NCBI RefSeq assembly: GCF_000498575.2
Contig: NZ_AWSQ01000001.1
Span: 484,859-548,858 of the forward strand
Direction of reading: 5' to 3'
DNA from: Pseudomonas taeanensis MS-3
Lineage (GTDB): Bacteria > Pseudomonadota > Gammaproteobacteria > Pseudomonadales > Pseudomonadaceae
Length of the DNA stretch: 64,000 bases
Shown: positions 1 through 7,609 of the stretch, piece by piece
Position numbering within the stretch: position 1 is the first letter of the stretch
Layout of the letters: each line of letters begins with the position of its first letter
The notes under the pieces: model-generated
What the model saw: only the letters and a program-made list of their open reading frames with translations
Databases searched by the model: none
Told to the model about the DNA's origin: nothing
Program-made: the position numbers and the translations under genes

Positions 1-168
1 GGTGTTGAGCACCGCGATGCCGCCGGCGAAGTCGATGAACTCGCGGCCTTCGACGTCGGTGACCGTGGCGTTTTCCGCGCGGTCGGCGAAGATCGGGTGG
101 ATCTGGCCCACACCGCGCGCAACGGCGGCGTTGCGGCGTTGCATCAGGGATTCGTTGGTCTTGCTCAT
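1..168 (-). CDS. gabT: 4-aminobutyrate aminotransferase GabT, N-terminal part (cut by window edge)
   Basis: Only the first 56 codons are present. The reading starts MSKTNESLMQRRNAAVARGV and continues through a segment with GQIHPIFADRAENATVTD, which is typical of the N-terminus of class III PLP aminotransferases of the GabT type. The full enzyme transfers the amino group of GABA to 2-oxoglutarate, giving succinate semialdehyde. The ATG is at 166-168 and a GAGGAA ribosome-binding site lies just upstream. It lies downstream of gabD on the same strand, which supports the assignment, although 297 bp separate the two genes. The catalytic lysine lies outside the window. Confidence 0.9.
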   Translation of the reverse strand, partial: MSKTNESLMQRRNAAVARGVGQIHPIFADRAENATVTDVEGREFIDFAGGIAVLNT

Positions 169-401
169 GGATAATTCCTCATTCGCCGCTCATCGGTCGG
201 CGCAGTTCAAGGATGAATGCAGCCGGGGAAAGGCGCGGGCAGCATACGATGATCGACTGCCTCGGCCCTGCCGGCCGCTCAGGGGGTTCTCTGTTGCGGT
301 ATCAGCGGTGTAACACTGCCACGGGGTGGCCTTTGTCTCAGAACCAGGGCACGTTACGCGCGACGAGCCGAAACGGCAGCGGCTGGACTCGAAAAAACCC
401 A

Positions 402-440
402 ATTGGCTGGTACCAATGAGCAGTTCCGGGCCCAGCCAAT
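402..440. other. Inverted repeat in the gabD-gabT gap
   Basis: ATTGGCTGG at 402-410 is answered by CCAGCCAAT at 432-440, a perfect 9-bp inverted repeat with a 21-nt loop. A second, smaller repeat (ATTGG/CCAAT) is nested in it. It lies about 25 bp after the gabD stop codon, so it could be a hairpin reducing read-through into gabT, or an operator. No T-run follows. The rest of the 169-465 gap shows no convincing gene. Confidence 0.5.
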
Positions 441-465
441 GTCATAAGTCCGCGCGCGGTAGCGG

Positions 466-1914
466 TTAAACGCCGAGGCAGAGGTACTTGATCTCCAGGT
501 AATCCTCGATGCCGTACTTGGAGCCTTCACGGCCCAGGCCCGAGGCTTTCATGCCGCCGAACGGCGCCACTTCGGTGGAGATGATCCCGGTGTTGATACC
601 GACGATGCCGTACTCCAGTGCCTCGGCCACGCGGAATACCCGGCCCAGGTCGCGAGCATAGAAGTAGGAAGCCAGACCGAACTCGGTGTCGTTGGACATG
701 GCGATCACTTCGGCCTCGTCCTTGAAGCGGAACAGCGGCGCCAACGGGCCGAAGGTCTCTTCCTTGGCCACCGCAGCGTTATTCGGCACGTCGATCAGGA
801 TAGTCGGCTCGAAGAAGCTGCCACCCAGGCTGTGCGGCTTGCCGCCGCTGAGCACCTTGGCGCCCTTGCTCACGGCATCAGCGATGTGCTCTTGCACCTT
901 GGCCACCGCCTTGTCGTCGATCAGCGGGCCGGTGGTGACGCCGTCGTCCAGACCATTGCCGATTTTCAGCTTGGCCACCGCAGTTTTCAGCTTCTCGGCA
1001 AAGGCGTCGTACACACCGTCCTGCACGTACAGACGATTGGCACAGACGCATGTCTGCCCGGCGTTGCGGTACTTGGAGGCCAGCGCGCCTTCGACGGCGG
1101 CATCCAGGTCGGCATCGTCGAACACGATGAACGGCGCGTTGCCGCCCAGCTCCAGCGACACCTTCTTGATGTCCTTGGCGCACTCGGCCATCAGCTGGCG
1201 ACCGATCTCGGTCGAGCCGGTGAACGACAGCTTGCGCACGATCGGGTTACTGGTCAGCTCGCCGCCGATGTCGCCGGCGCTGCCGGTGACCACGCTGAGC
1301 ACACCCTTGGGGATACCGGCACGGTGCGCCAGCTCGACCAGCGCCAGCGCCGAGAATGGTGTCTGCGAGGCCGGCTTGATCACCATGGTGCAGCCGGCGG
1401 CCAGAGCCGGACCGGCTTTACGGGTGATCATTGCCGCAGGAAAGTTCCATGGGGTGATCGCCGCGGTCACGCCGATCGGCTGCTTGAGCACCAGCAGGCG
1501 CTTGTCCGGCTGGTGGCCCGGGATCACGTCGCCGTAGACGCGCTTGGCTTCTTCGGCGAACCACTCGATAAAGGAAGCGGCATAGGCGATCTCGCCCTTG
1601 GACTCGGCCAGCGGCTTGCCCTGCTCCAGGGTCATCAGGCGGCCGAGGTCGTCCTGGTTCTCCATCAGCAGCTCGAACCAGCGGCGTAGCTTGCCCGCAC
1701 GCTCCTTGGCGGTCAGTGCACGCCAGGCCGGCAGGGCCTTATCCGCGGCCTCGATGGCGCGGCGGGTTTCGGCGGCGCCCATCTTCGGCACGCTGCCGAT
1801 AATTTCACCGGTGGCCGGGTTGTTGACCTTGAGGGTCTGGCCGCTGTCGGCGTCCAGCCAGGTGCCGTCGATATAGGCTTGCTGACGGAACAGCTGGGTG
1901 TCTTTCAATTGCAT
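466..1914 (-). CDS. gabD: NAD(P)-dependent succinate-semialdehyde dehydrogenase GabD
   Basis: This 482-residue aldehyde dehydrogenase oxidises succinate semialdehyde to succinate, the second step of GABA breakdown. The family landmarks are in order: the TPWNFP segment near residue 150, the cofactor-binding SFTGST, the general-base glutamate in LELGGNAP, and the catalytic cysteine in NAGQTCVCANR. Length and start (MQLKDTQLFRQQAYIDG) match the GabD family. A GGAG-type ribosome-binding site precedes the ATG at 1912-1914. The gene is upstream of gabT on the same strand, the usual Pseudomonas gabDT order. A 369-bp region upstream probably carries its promoter. Confidence 0.95.
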   Translation of the reverse strand: MQLKDTQLFRQQAYIDGTWLDADSGQTLKVNNPATGEIIGSVPKMGAAETRRAIEAADKALPAWRALTAKERAGKLRRWFELLMENQDDLGRLMTLEQGKPLAESKGEIAYAASFIEWFAEEAKRVYGDVIPGHQPDKRLLVLKQPIGVTAAITPWNFPAAMITRKAGPALAAGCTMVIKPASQTPFSALALVELAHRAGIPKGVLSVVTGSAGDIGGELTSNPIVRKLSFTGSTEIGRQLMAECAKDIKKVSLELGGNAPFIVFDDADLDAAVEGALASKYRNAGQTCVCANRLYVQDGVYDAFAEKLKTAVAKLKIGNGLDDGVTTGPLIDDKAVAKVQEHIADAVSKGAKVLSGGKPHSLGGSFFEPTILIDVPNNAAVAKEETFGPLAPLFRFKDEAEVIAMSNDTEFGLASYFYARDLGRVFRVAEALEYGIVGINTGIISTEVAPFGGMKASGLGREGSKYGIEDYLEIKYLCLGV

Positions 1915-2283
1915 GGCAGTCTCCTTAATCCCGACACCCAGGCGTCGGACGGTTGTAGTAGGGTTCTTGGGACTGTGCCCTTAGAACGCTGTTGCGGCGA
2001 ACATACCGCCTCGTGCTCAGGCATTTTGGCGGCACTGCAGAATTCGATTGATCCAAGTCGTACAGAGTTCCGAACGACTTCATTGAGAGCGTTTGAAATC
2101 TCAAACGAATCCTAGGGTCGCCAGGGGTAAAGGGCAATAGGATGTTCGAAAAAATTAACGAAATATAGGACCAGCTGCGATCTCCCGATCAATCCAGGGA
2201 AAAACCACAGCACTCGTGCAGAATCGCACACAATGCGCCAGCATGGACGCCCGGCGCAGAGGTGCGTATGATTGCGCCGCGCT
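1915..2283. promoter_or_regulatory. gabD upstream region with a perfect 7-bp inverted repeat
   Basis: There is no convincing gene in this stretch. The clearest signal is CGTTTGA at 2090-2096 and TCAAACG at 2101-2107, separated by 4 nt: a perfect 7-bp inverted repeat about 175 bp upstream of gabD. It has the size of an operator for a dimeric regulator. The regulator is unknown, and the ATACCA repeats expected for a GabR-type factor are not evident. Confidence 0.4.
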
Positions 2284-2360
2284 GCACCAGTAGCTCAGCT
2301 GGATAGAGTACTGCCCTCCGAAGGCAGTGGTCGTGGGTTCGAATCCCGCCTGGTGCACCA
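2284..2360 (+). tRNA. tRNA-Arg (anticodon CCG)
   Basis: The 77-nt cloverleaf has acceptor arms GCACCAG/CTGGTGC, a D-arm with AGCTGGATAGAG, an anticodon stem CTGCC/GGCAG around the loop CTCCGAA (anticodon CCG), a T-arm with GGTTCGAATCC, and an encoded ACCA end. The anticodon reads CGG arginine codons. A rho-independent terminator follows within 12 bp. Confidence 0.96.
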
Positions 2361-2371
2361 TATAAAACAAG

Positions 2372-2401
2372 GCCTTAGGTGAAAACCTAGGGCTTTTTTT
2401 T
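2372..2401 (+). terminator. Rho-independent terminator of the tRNA-Arg gene
   Basis: A 9-bp stem GCCTTAGGT/ACCTAGGGC (one G-T pair) closes a GAAA tetraloop and is followed directly by eight T residues. It sits 12 bp after the tRNA 3' end. Confidence 0.92.
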
Positions 2402-2586
2402 GGCTTTGGCTTTGATGCGCCACGCGCCATGGCCGTCAACAGGCTCGACGCTCGCGGCGTCTTGGTGAAGCCAGCCCAGGCCTGGTCTCAGCCACGCTCG
2501 GCTTCCCACGAGACGCGCCTCCGTTACCCCGCTAACCGCATCGTTCCCCGCTGTCTGCTCAGCTCTTCCGCTCTTCTGCCCAAGAG

Positions 2587-2610
2587 GGTTTACGCTGAAC
2601 AAGGTAAACC
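2587..2610. promoter_or_regulatory. Operator-like inverted repeat upstream of the CMD-family gene
   Basis: GGTTTAC and GTAAACC form a perfect 7-bp inverted repeat with a 10-bp spacer, ending 31 bp before the start codon of the downstream gene. The spacing would suit a dimeric helix-turn-helix regulator on one face of the helix. No cognate regulator is encoded next to it. Confidence 0.45.
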
Positions 2611-2641
2611 TCCGTTGCACATCCAACTCGTGGAGAGCCGC

Positions 2642-2980
2642 ATGGACAGGAAGAGAAAACTCGACACCTATCAACGCTTCAAGCAGCAGCACCCGGATTA
2701 CTTTGATGCCGTGGAGTCGCTGGGTACGGTGGTGCGGCAGGCCGGCCCGCTGGACGAGCAGACCGTGCAACTGGTACAGCTCGCCGCCGCTGCGGCGATT
2801 CGCTCGGAGGGAGCGGTGCACAGCCATGTCAGGCGGGCCCTGGATGCTGGCGCGACCGAGGAGCATATCCATCACTGCCTGATCGCCCTGACCAGCACCA
2901 TCGGTTTCCCCACCGTGGTGGCCGCGCTGAGCTGGGCGGGCGACGTGCTGGGGCGCGACGATTCGCCGGGCACCGACTAG
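2642..2980 (+). CDS. Carboxymuconolactone decarboxylase (AhpD-like) family protein lacking the CxxC pair
   Basis: This 112-residue all-helical protein has the CMD-family signature in RSEGAVHSHVRRALDAGATE followed by EHI, near residues 54-75. In AhpD-type members this position carries a redox-active CxxC followed by a histidine. Here both cysteines are absent (S55-E56-G57-A58), while E56, H60 and H62 remain. A thiol-disulfide peroxidase-partner role is therefore unlikely, and a gamma-carboxymuconolactone-type role is possible but unproven. The ATG at 2642 is chosen because GGAGAG precedes it; the open frame extends further upstream without family similarity. It stands alone between the tRNA and norR. 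Confidence 0.8.
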   Translation: MDRKRKLDTYQRFKQQHPDYFDAVESLGTVVRQAGPLDEQTVQLVQLAAAAAIRSEGAVHSHVRRALDAGATEEHIHHCLIALTSTIGFPTVVAALSWAGDVLGRDDSPGTD

Positions 2981-3084
2981 CTAAGCGAGTAGAAAGCCAC
3001 GAGGCGGCGTGGTTTATCGCGACGCCTCGCCTTTGCACAGGCTTATCTGCGGGCTGGCCCTCATTATTGGGGCCTTCGAGGGAC

Positions 3085-4644
3085 TCACTTCAGGCCCAGG
3101 CGCTTGGCCAGCCGGCTCAGGTTGGCGCGGTCGATGCCCAGTTCGCGCGCGGTGTCGGCCCACTTGTGCTGGTGGCGCGCCAGGACTTCGCCGATCAGCT
3201 GTTTCTGGTAAGCATCCAGGGCATCGCGCAGGGGCATGCCGACCACCGCGTCCGGAACGTGCATGGGCGCCTGCTCGGCACTGGCCGGGCTGACGACATT
3301 GTCCGGTAGATCCAGGCTCTGGCTGTCGATGCTGAGGATGCGCGGGCGCTCGGCGCAGGCCGACAAGGCCTTGAGCGCCGCGCGGCCGATCAGGTGCTCC
3401 AGCTCGCGCACGTTGCCCGGCCAGTCATGTGCCAGCAGCGCCTTCTGTGCGTCGGCGGACAGGCGCAGGCTGCGCAGCCCCAGGCGCGCGCGGTTCTCCT
3501 CGAGGAAGTAGCCGGCCAGCAGCAGCACATCGCGGCCGCGTTCGCGCAGCGCCGGCACCCGCAACGGGTAGACGCTCAGGCGATGATAGAGGTCGGCGCG
3601 AAACCGCCCCGTCCTCACCTCTTCGGCCAGATCACGATTGCTCGCCGCCAGTACGCGTACATCGACCCGGTGTTCACGGTCCGAGCCGACTCGCTGCAAC
3701 TGCCCGCTCTGCAAGACGCGCAGCAGTTTGGCCTGCACCGCCAGCGGCAGCTCGCCGACCTCATCGAGAAACAATGTGCCGCCATCGGCCAGTTCGAACT
3801 TGCCGCTGCGCTGGTTGATCGCGCCGGAAAACGCCCCGCGCACATGACCGAACAACTCACTCTCGACCAGGGTGTCCGGCAATGCGGCGCAGTTGAGGCT
3901 GATCAACGGCCGCGTGGCACGCGGCGAAGCGGCATGCAGGGCCTCGGCCACCAGCTCCTTGCCGACCCCGGTTTCGCCACTGATCAGCACGGTCAACTCG
4001 CTGTCACCGACCAGGGCGATCTCCTGCTGCAGGTGCTTGTGGCTGGGGCTCTGGCCGATCAGCTCGCGCGGACGGTGCTGGCCGGCGGCTTGTTTGTAGA
4101 CCTCGGCCAGCTGATGTTCGTCCTCGACCCGGCGCAGCAGTCGGTTGATCCGCTCGTTGGCCATCACCGTGGCGGCGGCCAGGCTGGCGAAGGCTTCCAG
4201 GGTGTCCAGGTCGACGCTGCCGAAACTCGCCGGGTCGAGTGAATCCAGGGTCAACAGGCCCCATAAGGTGTCCTGCAAATACAGTGGGCAGCCCAGGCAA
4301 TCATGGACTTCCAGGTGGCCGCGATGCCCCTCGACCAGGCCATCGTAGGGGTCGGGCAGGCCGCAGTCGGTGGCGAAGCGGGTCGGCCCGCGACGCTCCA
4401 GCAGCGCCTGCAATCGTGGGTGCTCGCTGACCTTGAAACGCCGGCCGAGGGTATCGGCGCTCAGCCCCTCAACCGACAGCGGCACCAGCACCTCACCCTC
4501 GAGCCTGAGCAACGCCACCGCATCGCAGGGCAGCAGTTGGCGCAGGGCGAGCAACAGGCGCCGATAGCGCTCGGCTTCGGGCAGCTCCCGGGACAGGTCG
4601 GCGACCAGCGGGATCAATGCGGTAAGCAAGGGGCTAGCGGTCAT
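3085..4644 (-). CDS. norR: Nitric-oxide-responsive sigma-54 activator NorR (FhpR)
   Basis: This 519-residue bacterial enhancer-binding protein has three parts. An N-terminal GAF domain (about 1-170) contains an LPDPYDG segment and LTLD, corresponding to the region that holds the NO-sensing non-haem iron in E. coli NorR. The central AAA+ domain has Walker A GETGVGKE at 223-230, the sigma-54 contact loop GAFSGA at 270-275 and Walker B LFLDEVGE at 291-298. A C-terminal Fis-type helix-turn-helix ends the protein. It is divergent from hmp, and the intergenic space carries three GT-N7-AC sites and a sigma-54-like promoter. The first site overlaps its own start codon, which suggests autoregulation. 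The loop has serine where the canonical GAFTGA has threonine. Confidence 0.95.
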   Translation of the reverse strand: MTASPLLTALIPLVADLSRELPEAERYRRLLLALRQLLPCDAVALLRLEGEVLVPLSVEGLSADTLGRRFKVSEHPRLQALLERRGPTRFATDCGLPDPYDGLVEGHRGHLEVHDCLGCPLYLQDTLWGLLTLDSLDPASFGSVDLDTLEAFASLAAATVMANERINRLLRRVEDEHQLAEVYKQAAGQHRPRELIGQSPSHKHLQQEIALVGDSELTVLISGETGVGKELVAEALHAASPRATRPLISLNCAALPDTLVESELFGHVRGAFSGAINQRSGKFELADGGTLFLDEVGELPLAVQAKLLRVLQSGQLQRVGSDREHRVDVRVLAASNRDLAEEVRTGRFRADLYHRLSVYPLRVPALRERGRDVLLLAGYFLEENRARLGLRSLRLSADAQKALLAHDWPGNVRELEHLIGRAALKALSACAERPRILSIDSQSLDLPDNVVSPASAEQAPMHVPDAVVGMPLRDALDAYQKQLIGEVLARHQHKWADTARELGIDRANLSRLAKRLGLK

Positions 4645-4695
4645 AAAGACTACTCTGTGTCATTTAGACTCTTATTCACTCATTGTCATAAAGAC
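4640..4695. promoter_or_regulatory. Three NorR-type enhancer sites (GT-N7-AC)
   Basis: Three copies of GT-N7-AC lie at 4640-4650 (GTCATAAAGAC), 4659-4669 (GTCATTTAGAC) and 4685-4695 (GTCATAAAGAC). All three share the GTCAT...AGAC core and the same orientation. The GT-N7-AC consensus and the triple arrangement are what is known for the E. coli norR-norVW enhancer. The first site covers the norR start codon. Confidence 0.85.
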
Positions 4696-4736
4696 AACAA
4701 AACAAATAAGTCATTGAAATTTAATACTAAAAATAC

Positions 4737-4752
4737 TGGCACGCTTTCTGTA
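4737..4752 (+). promoter_or_regulatory. Sigma-54-like promoter for hmp
   Basis: TGGCACG-N4-CTGTA matches the -24/-12 pattern TGGCACG-N4-TTGCW well at the -24 element and imperfectly at -12 (GT for GC). It lies 42 bp downstream of the last NorR site and about 118 bp upstream of the hmp start, a normal geometry for an enhancer-driven promoter. Confidence 0.65.
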
Positions 4753-4870
4753 AGGAGTTAGGCGTACTTGGATGCACTCAAGTTAACACGTGGCCGGCTC
4801 GGCAGCCGAATCGCATCAACGGCTACCACCAGGCACTCTCAGACCCGACTACTCGCGCAGGAACTCAAGC

Positions 4871-6052
4871 ATGCTCTCAGCCCAACACCGCACCCTGATC
4901 AAGGCCACTGTACCGCTGCTGGAAACCGGTGGCGAAGCTCTGACCCGGCATTTCTACAGCATCATGTTCGCCGAATATCCAGAGGTGCGTGCCCTGTTCA
5001 ACCAGGCCCACCAGAGCAGCGGCGCACAGCAGCGCGCACTGGCCAACGCCGTGCTGATGTACGCCCGGCATATCGACAAGCTGGAAGCCCTCGGTCCGCT
5101 GGTCGGGCAGATCGTCAACAAGCATGTGTCACTGCAGATCCTCCCCGAGCATTACCCGATCGTCGGCAACTGCCTGCTGCGGGCGATTCGCGAAGTGCTC
5201 GGTGCCGAGATCGCCACCGACGAGGTGATCGACGCCTGGGCCGCGGCCTACGGGCAACTGGCCGACATCCTGATCGGCGCGGAAGAGAGCGCTTACGCGG
5301 CCAACGCTGAGGCGCCCGGTGGCTGGCGCGGCGCACGCTGGTTCCGCCTGGCCGGCAAGGTCGCGGAAAGCGAGGAGATCGTCTCCCTGCACCTGGAGCC
5401 GGAAGACGGCGGTGCACTGCTCGAGTTCCATCCGGGGCAGTACATCGGCCTGCGCCTGCTGCTGGACGGTGAGGAGGAGCGGCGTAACTACTCGCTGTCG
5501 GCACTCGGCAATGGTCGCGAGTACCGCATCAGCGTCAAGCGTGAGGCAGGCGGCAAGGTGTCCAATTACCTGCACGATCAACTGCAAGTCGGCGACCGCC
5601 TGGAACTGTTCCCGCCGGCCGGCGACTTCGTCCTGCGCCCGTCGAGCAAGCCGCTGGTGCTGATCAGCGCCGGCGTCGGCATCACTCCGGCCTTGAGCAT
5701 GCTCGAGGCGGCGCGTGACAGCGGCCGGCCGATTCACTTTATCCACTGCGCGCGACATGCCGGGGTGCATGCCTTCCGTGACTGGGTGCAGGCGCAGTCC
5801 GCGGCGCATCCGCAGGTGCAGCACTTCTATTGCTACAGCGAACCGCGCGCAGACGACCAGCCACATGCCGTGGGCTTTCTCAGCCAGGAGCAACTGGCCG
5901 CATGGCTGCCCGAGGAGCGTGACCTGGACGCCTATTTCCTCGGCCCCAAGCCTTTCATGGCTCAGGTCAAGAAGCACCTGCACGCACTCGGTGTACCGGA
6001 ACAGCAGAGTTACTACGAGTTCTTCGGCCCGGCCAGCGCGCTGGACAGTTAA
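4871..6052 (+). CDS. hmp: Flavohaemoprotein Hmp/Fhp, nitric oxide dioxygenase
   Basis: This 393-residue protein converts NO and O2 to nitrate using NAD(P)H, FAD and haem. The globin domain (1-140) has B10 tyrosine Y29, distal glutamine Q53 and proximal histidine H85, the same numbers as in E. coli Hmp. The reductase part has the FAD motif RNYSLS near 205 and the nucleotide motif GVGITP near 270. The ATG at 4871 is chosen because MLSAQHRTLIKATVPLLE is the family N-terminus; the frame upstream is open but unrelated. The product is cytoplasmic. NorR sites and a sigma-54-like promoter upstream indicate induction by NO. Confidence 0.96.
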   Translation: MLSAQHRTLIKATVPLLETGGEALTRHFYSIMFAEYPEVRALFNQAHQSSGAQQRALANAVLMYARHIDKLEALGPLVGQIVNKHVSLQILPEHYPIVGNCLLRAIREVLGAEIATDEVIDAWAAAYGQLADILIGAEESAYAANAEAPGGWRGARWFRLAGKVAESEEIVSLHLEPEDGGALLEFHPGQYIGLRLLLDGEEERRNYSLSALGNGREYRISVKREAGGKVSNYLHDQLQVGDRLELFPPAGDFVLRPSSKPLVLISAGVGITPALSMLEAARDSGRPIHFIHCARHAGVHAFRDWVQAQSAAHPQVQHFYCYSEPRADDQPHAVGFLSQEQLAAWLPEERDLDAYFLGPKPFMAQVKKHLHALGVPEQQSYYEFFGPASALDS

Positions 6053-6062
6053 ACCACAGGGG

Positions 6063-6150
6063 CTAAGGACCTGTGCGGTTAGTTCACTCAGTCATTTTCG
6101 GCGCCTGAAGCCCGCCACTGCATTGACCTACTAACCGTAAAGGCCACTAG
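6063..6150. repeat. Short (88 bp) copy of a MITE-like inverted-terminal repeat element
   Basis: The left end (CCTGTGCGGTTAGTT at 6070-6084) and right end (CTAACCGTAAAGGCCACTAG at 6131-6150) are imperfect inverted repeats of each other. Both match the ends of the 164-bp element at 30053-30216. The sub-terminal segment with TTTCGGCGCCTGA is also shared with the inverted complement of that element. The central part of the longer copy is missing, so this looks like an internally deleted copy. It fills the space between hmp and the next gene, whose ribosome-binding site begins just after it. Confidence 0.7.
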
Positions 6151-6167
6151 AGGCCCAGGAGGCGCTT

Positions 6168-6422
6168 ATGTCAGGTTTCTTCAGCTGCCCAATACGGGCG
6201 CTGCGGCTGGCCAATCAGTTGCTGGTCGCCGGTCTGTTGTTGCTTCTGCTCGGCCTGGCCGGCGCCTATGGACTGGACAAGCATCTTGGCTTGCGCCTGC
6301 TGGTCGGCGCCCATGCGCTGACCATTCTCGGCCCTAGCCTGTTGAAACTCGGCTATGTGCTGCGCCTGGCGGCGCAGCAACAACTGAGCAGACAAGGAGC
6401 ACCCTGTTGTGCAATTGCGTGA
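6168..6422 (+). CDS. ppyR: Small membrane protein, PpyR-like
   Basis: This 84-residue protein has two hydrophobic helices (about 15-35 and 45-67) joined by a short basic turn. The C-terminus, with two adjacent cysteines (PCCAIA), lies after the second helix. In P. aeruginosa a small membrane protein named PpyR (psl and pyoverdine operon regulator) sits between fhp and an nnrS-like gene, exactly this context, so the symbol is assigned mainly by synteny. AGGAGG precedes the ATG. The last 14 nt overlap the start of nnrS, which indicates translational coupling. The biochemical function is not known from the sequence. Confidence 0.6.
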   Translation: MSGFFSCPIRALRLANQLLVAGLLLLLLGLAGAYGLDKHLGLRLLVGAHALTILGPSLLKLGYVLRLAAQQQLSRQGAPCCAIA

Positions 6423-7599
6423 TCGCACTCGCGAATTGACCATTGCGCCGCTCTGGCGCCTGGGCTTTCGCCCGTTCTTCCTGGCCGGCAGCGCCTTCGC
6501 CCTGCTGGCCATCGGCCTCTGGATCGCCCACCTGCTCGGCTATCTGCCCGCCTGGCAGCCAGCAGGTGGCAGCCTGGCCTGGCACCGCCACGAGATGCCG
6601 TTCGGCTTCGGCGTGGCCATAGTCGCCGGCTTTCTGCTCACCGCGGTACAGAACTGGACCGGTCGCCCCGGCCTGTCCGGTAGGCCACTGGCGGCGCTGT
6701 TCGGCCTCTGGTTGCTCGCTCGCCTGGCCTGGCTGACTGAGGTGCCGCTGAGCCTGTTATTGGCCGTGCAACTGCCGTTTCTGCCCCTGCTGGCTGGGAT
6801 CATCGGACGCCAGCTGCGTGCAGCCGGACAACGGCGCAACTACCCATTGGTGCTGGTTCTACTGCTGATGACTGGCTGCGAGTACTTGCTGTTGTATGGC
6901 CTGGCACTGGGCGACGAGACCCTGCAACGCCGCGGCGCGCTGGCCGGCTTGTGGCTGCTCGGCGCACTGGTCAGCGTCATCGGCGGCCGGGTGATTCCCT
7001 TCTTCACCCAGCGTGGCGTGGGCCGGATAAGCCCATACGCGCCGCAGCCGCGCCTGGATCTGCTGGTCATGCTGCTGTCGCTGGGCGCCGCCCTGTCGTT
7101 CGCCTTGGGCCACAATCTGCAGCCCCAGCCCTGGCTGGCTCCGCTGTTTCTGGCGCTGACGCTGGTGCACGGGTTGCGCCTGCGCCACTGGTACGACGAC
7201 GGCATCTGGCGGGCACCGTTGCTCTGGTCATTGCACGCGGCCTATGCCTGGCTGCCGCTGGCCACCCTCGGCCTGGCGCTGTGGCACCTGGGCTTACTCG
7301 CTCAGGCCAGCCTGGGCCATCACGCCTTGGCTGTCGGCGCGGTCGCAGGAGTGATTCTGGCGATGCTCGCGCGGGTCAGCCTCGGCCATACCGGTCGCCC
7401 GCTGCAGGCACCGCGGGCGATGGGCTGGGCGTTTGCCAGCCTGCAACTGGCCGCGCTGTTGCGCGTGCTGCTGGTGCCCTGGGCGCCCGTCAGTGGGTTA
7501 TGGCTGTCAGGCGCCTGCTGGATGCTGGCGTTCGCCCTGTTCCTGCGCCATTACGCGGCGCTGTTCTGGCGCCCACGGGTGGATGGCCAGCCTGGCTGA
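6409..7599 (+). CDS. nnrS: NnrS family haem/copper membrane protein
   Basis: This 396-residue polytopic membrane protein has about twelve hydrophobic segments. The N-terminal WRLGFRPFFLAG and the later HEMPFGF motif are characteristic of NnrS. NnrS proteins protect cells during nitrosative stress, in part by limiting iron-NO complex formation. The start is GTG at 6409, inside the preceding gene. Its position behind hmp and the PpyR-like gene suggests a shared NO response. The gene ends 10 bp from the convergent gcdG. Confidence 0.9.
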   Translation: MQLRDRTRELTIAPLWRLGFRPFFLAGSAFALLAIGLWIAHLLGYLPAWQPAGGSLAWHRHEMPFGFGVAIVAGFLLTAVQNWTGRPGLSGRPLAALFGLWLLARLAWLTEVPLSLLLAVQLPFLPLLAGIIGRQLRAAGQRRNYPLVLVLLLMTGCEYLLLYGLALGDETLQRRGALAGLWLLGALVSVIGGRVIPFFTQRGVGRISPYAPQPRLDLLVMLLSLGAALSFALGHNLQPQPWLAPLFLALTLVHGLRLRHWYDDGIWRAPLLWSLHAAYAWLPLATLGLALWHLGLLAQASLGHHALAVGAVAGVILAMLARVSLGHTGRPLQAPRAMGWAFASLQLAALLRVLLVPWAPVSGLWLSGACWMLAFALFLRHYAALFWRPRVDGQPG

Positions 7600-7609
7600 G
7601 TCGCACGGC

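Noticed and set aside
686..1689. Long plus-strand open frames opposite gabD
   Set aside because: They are antisense shadows in high-GC sequence. They lack ribosome-binding sites and family-like composition, while the minus-strand aldehyde dehydrogenase is unmistakable.
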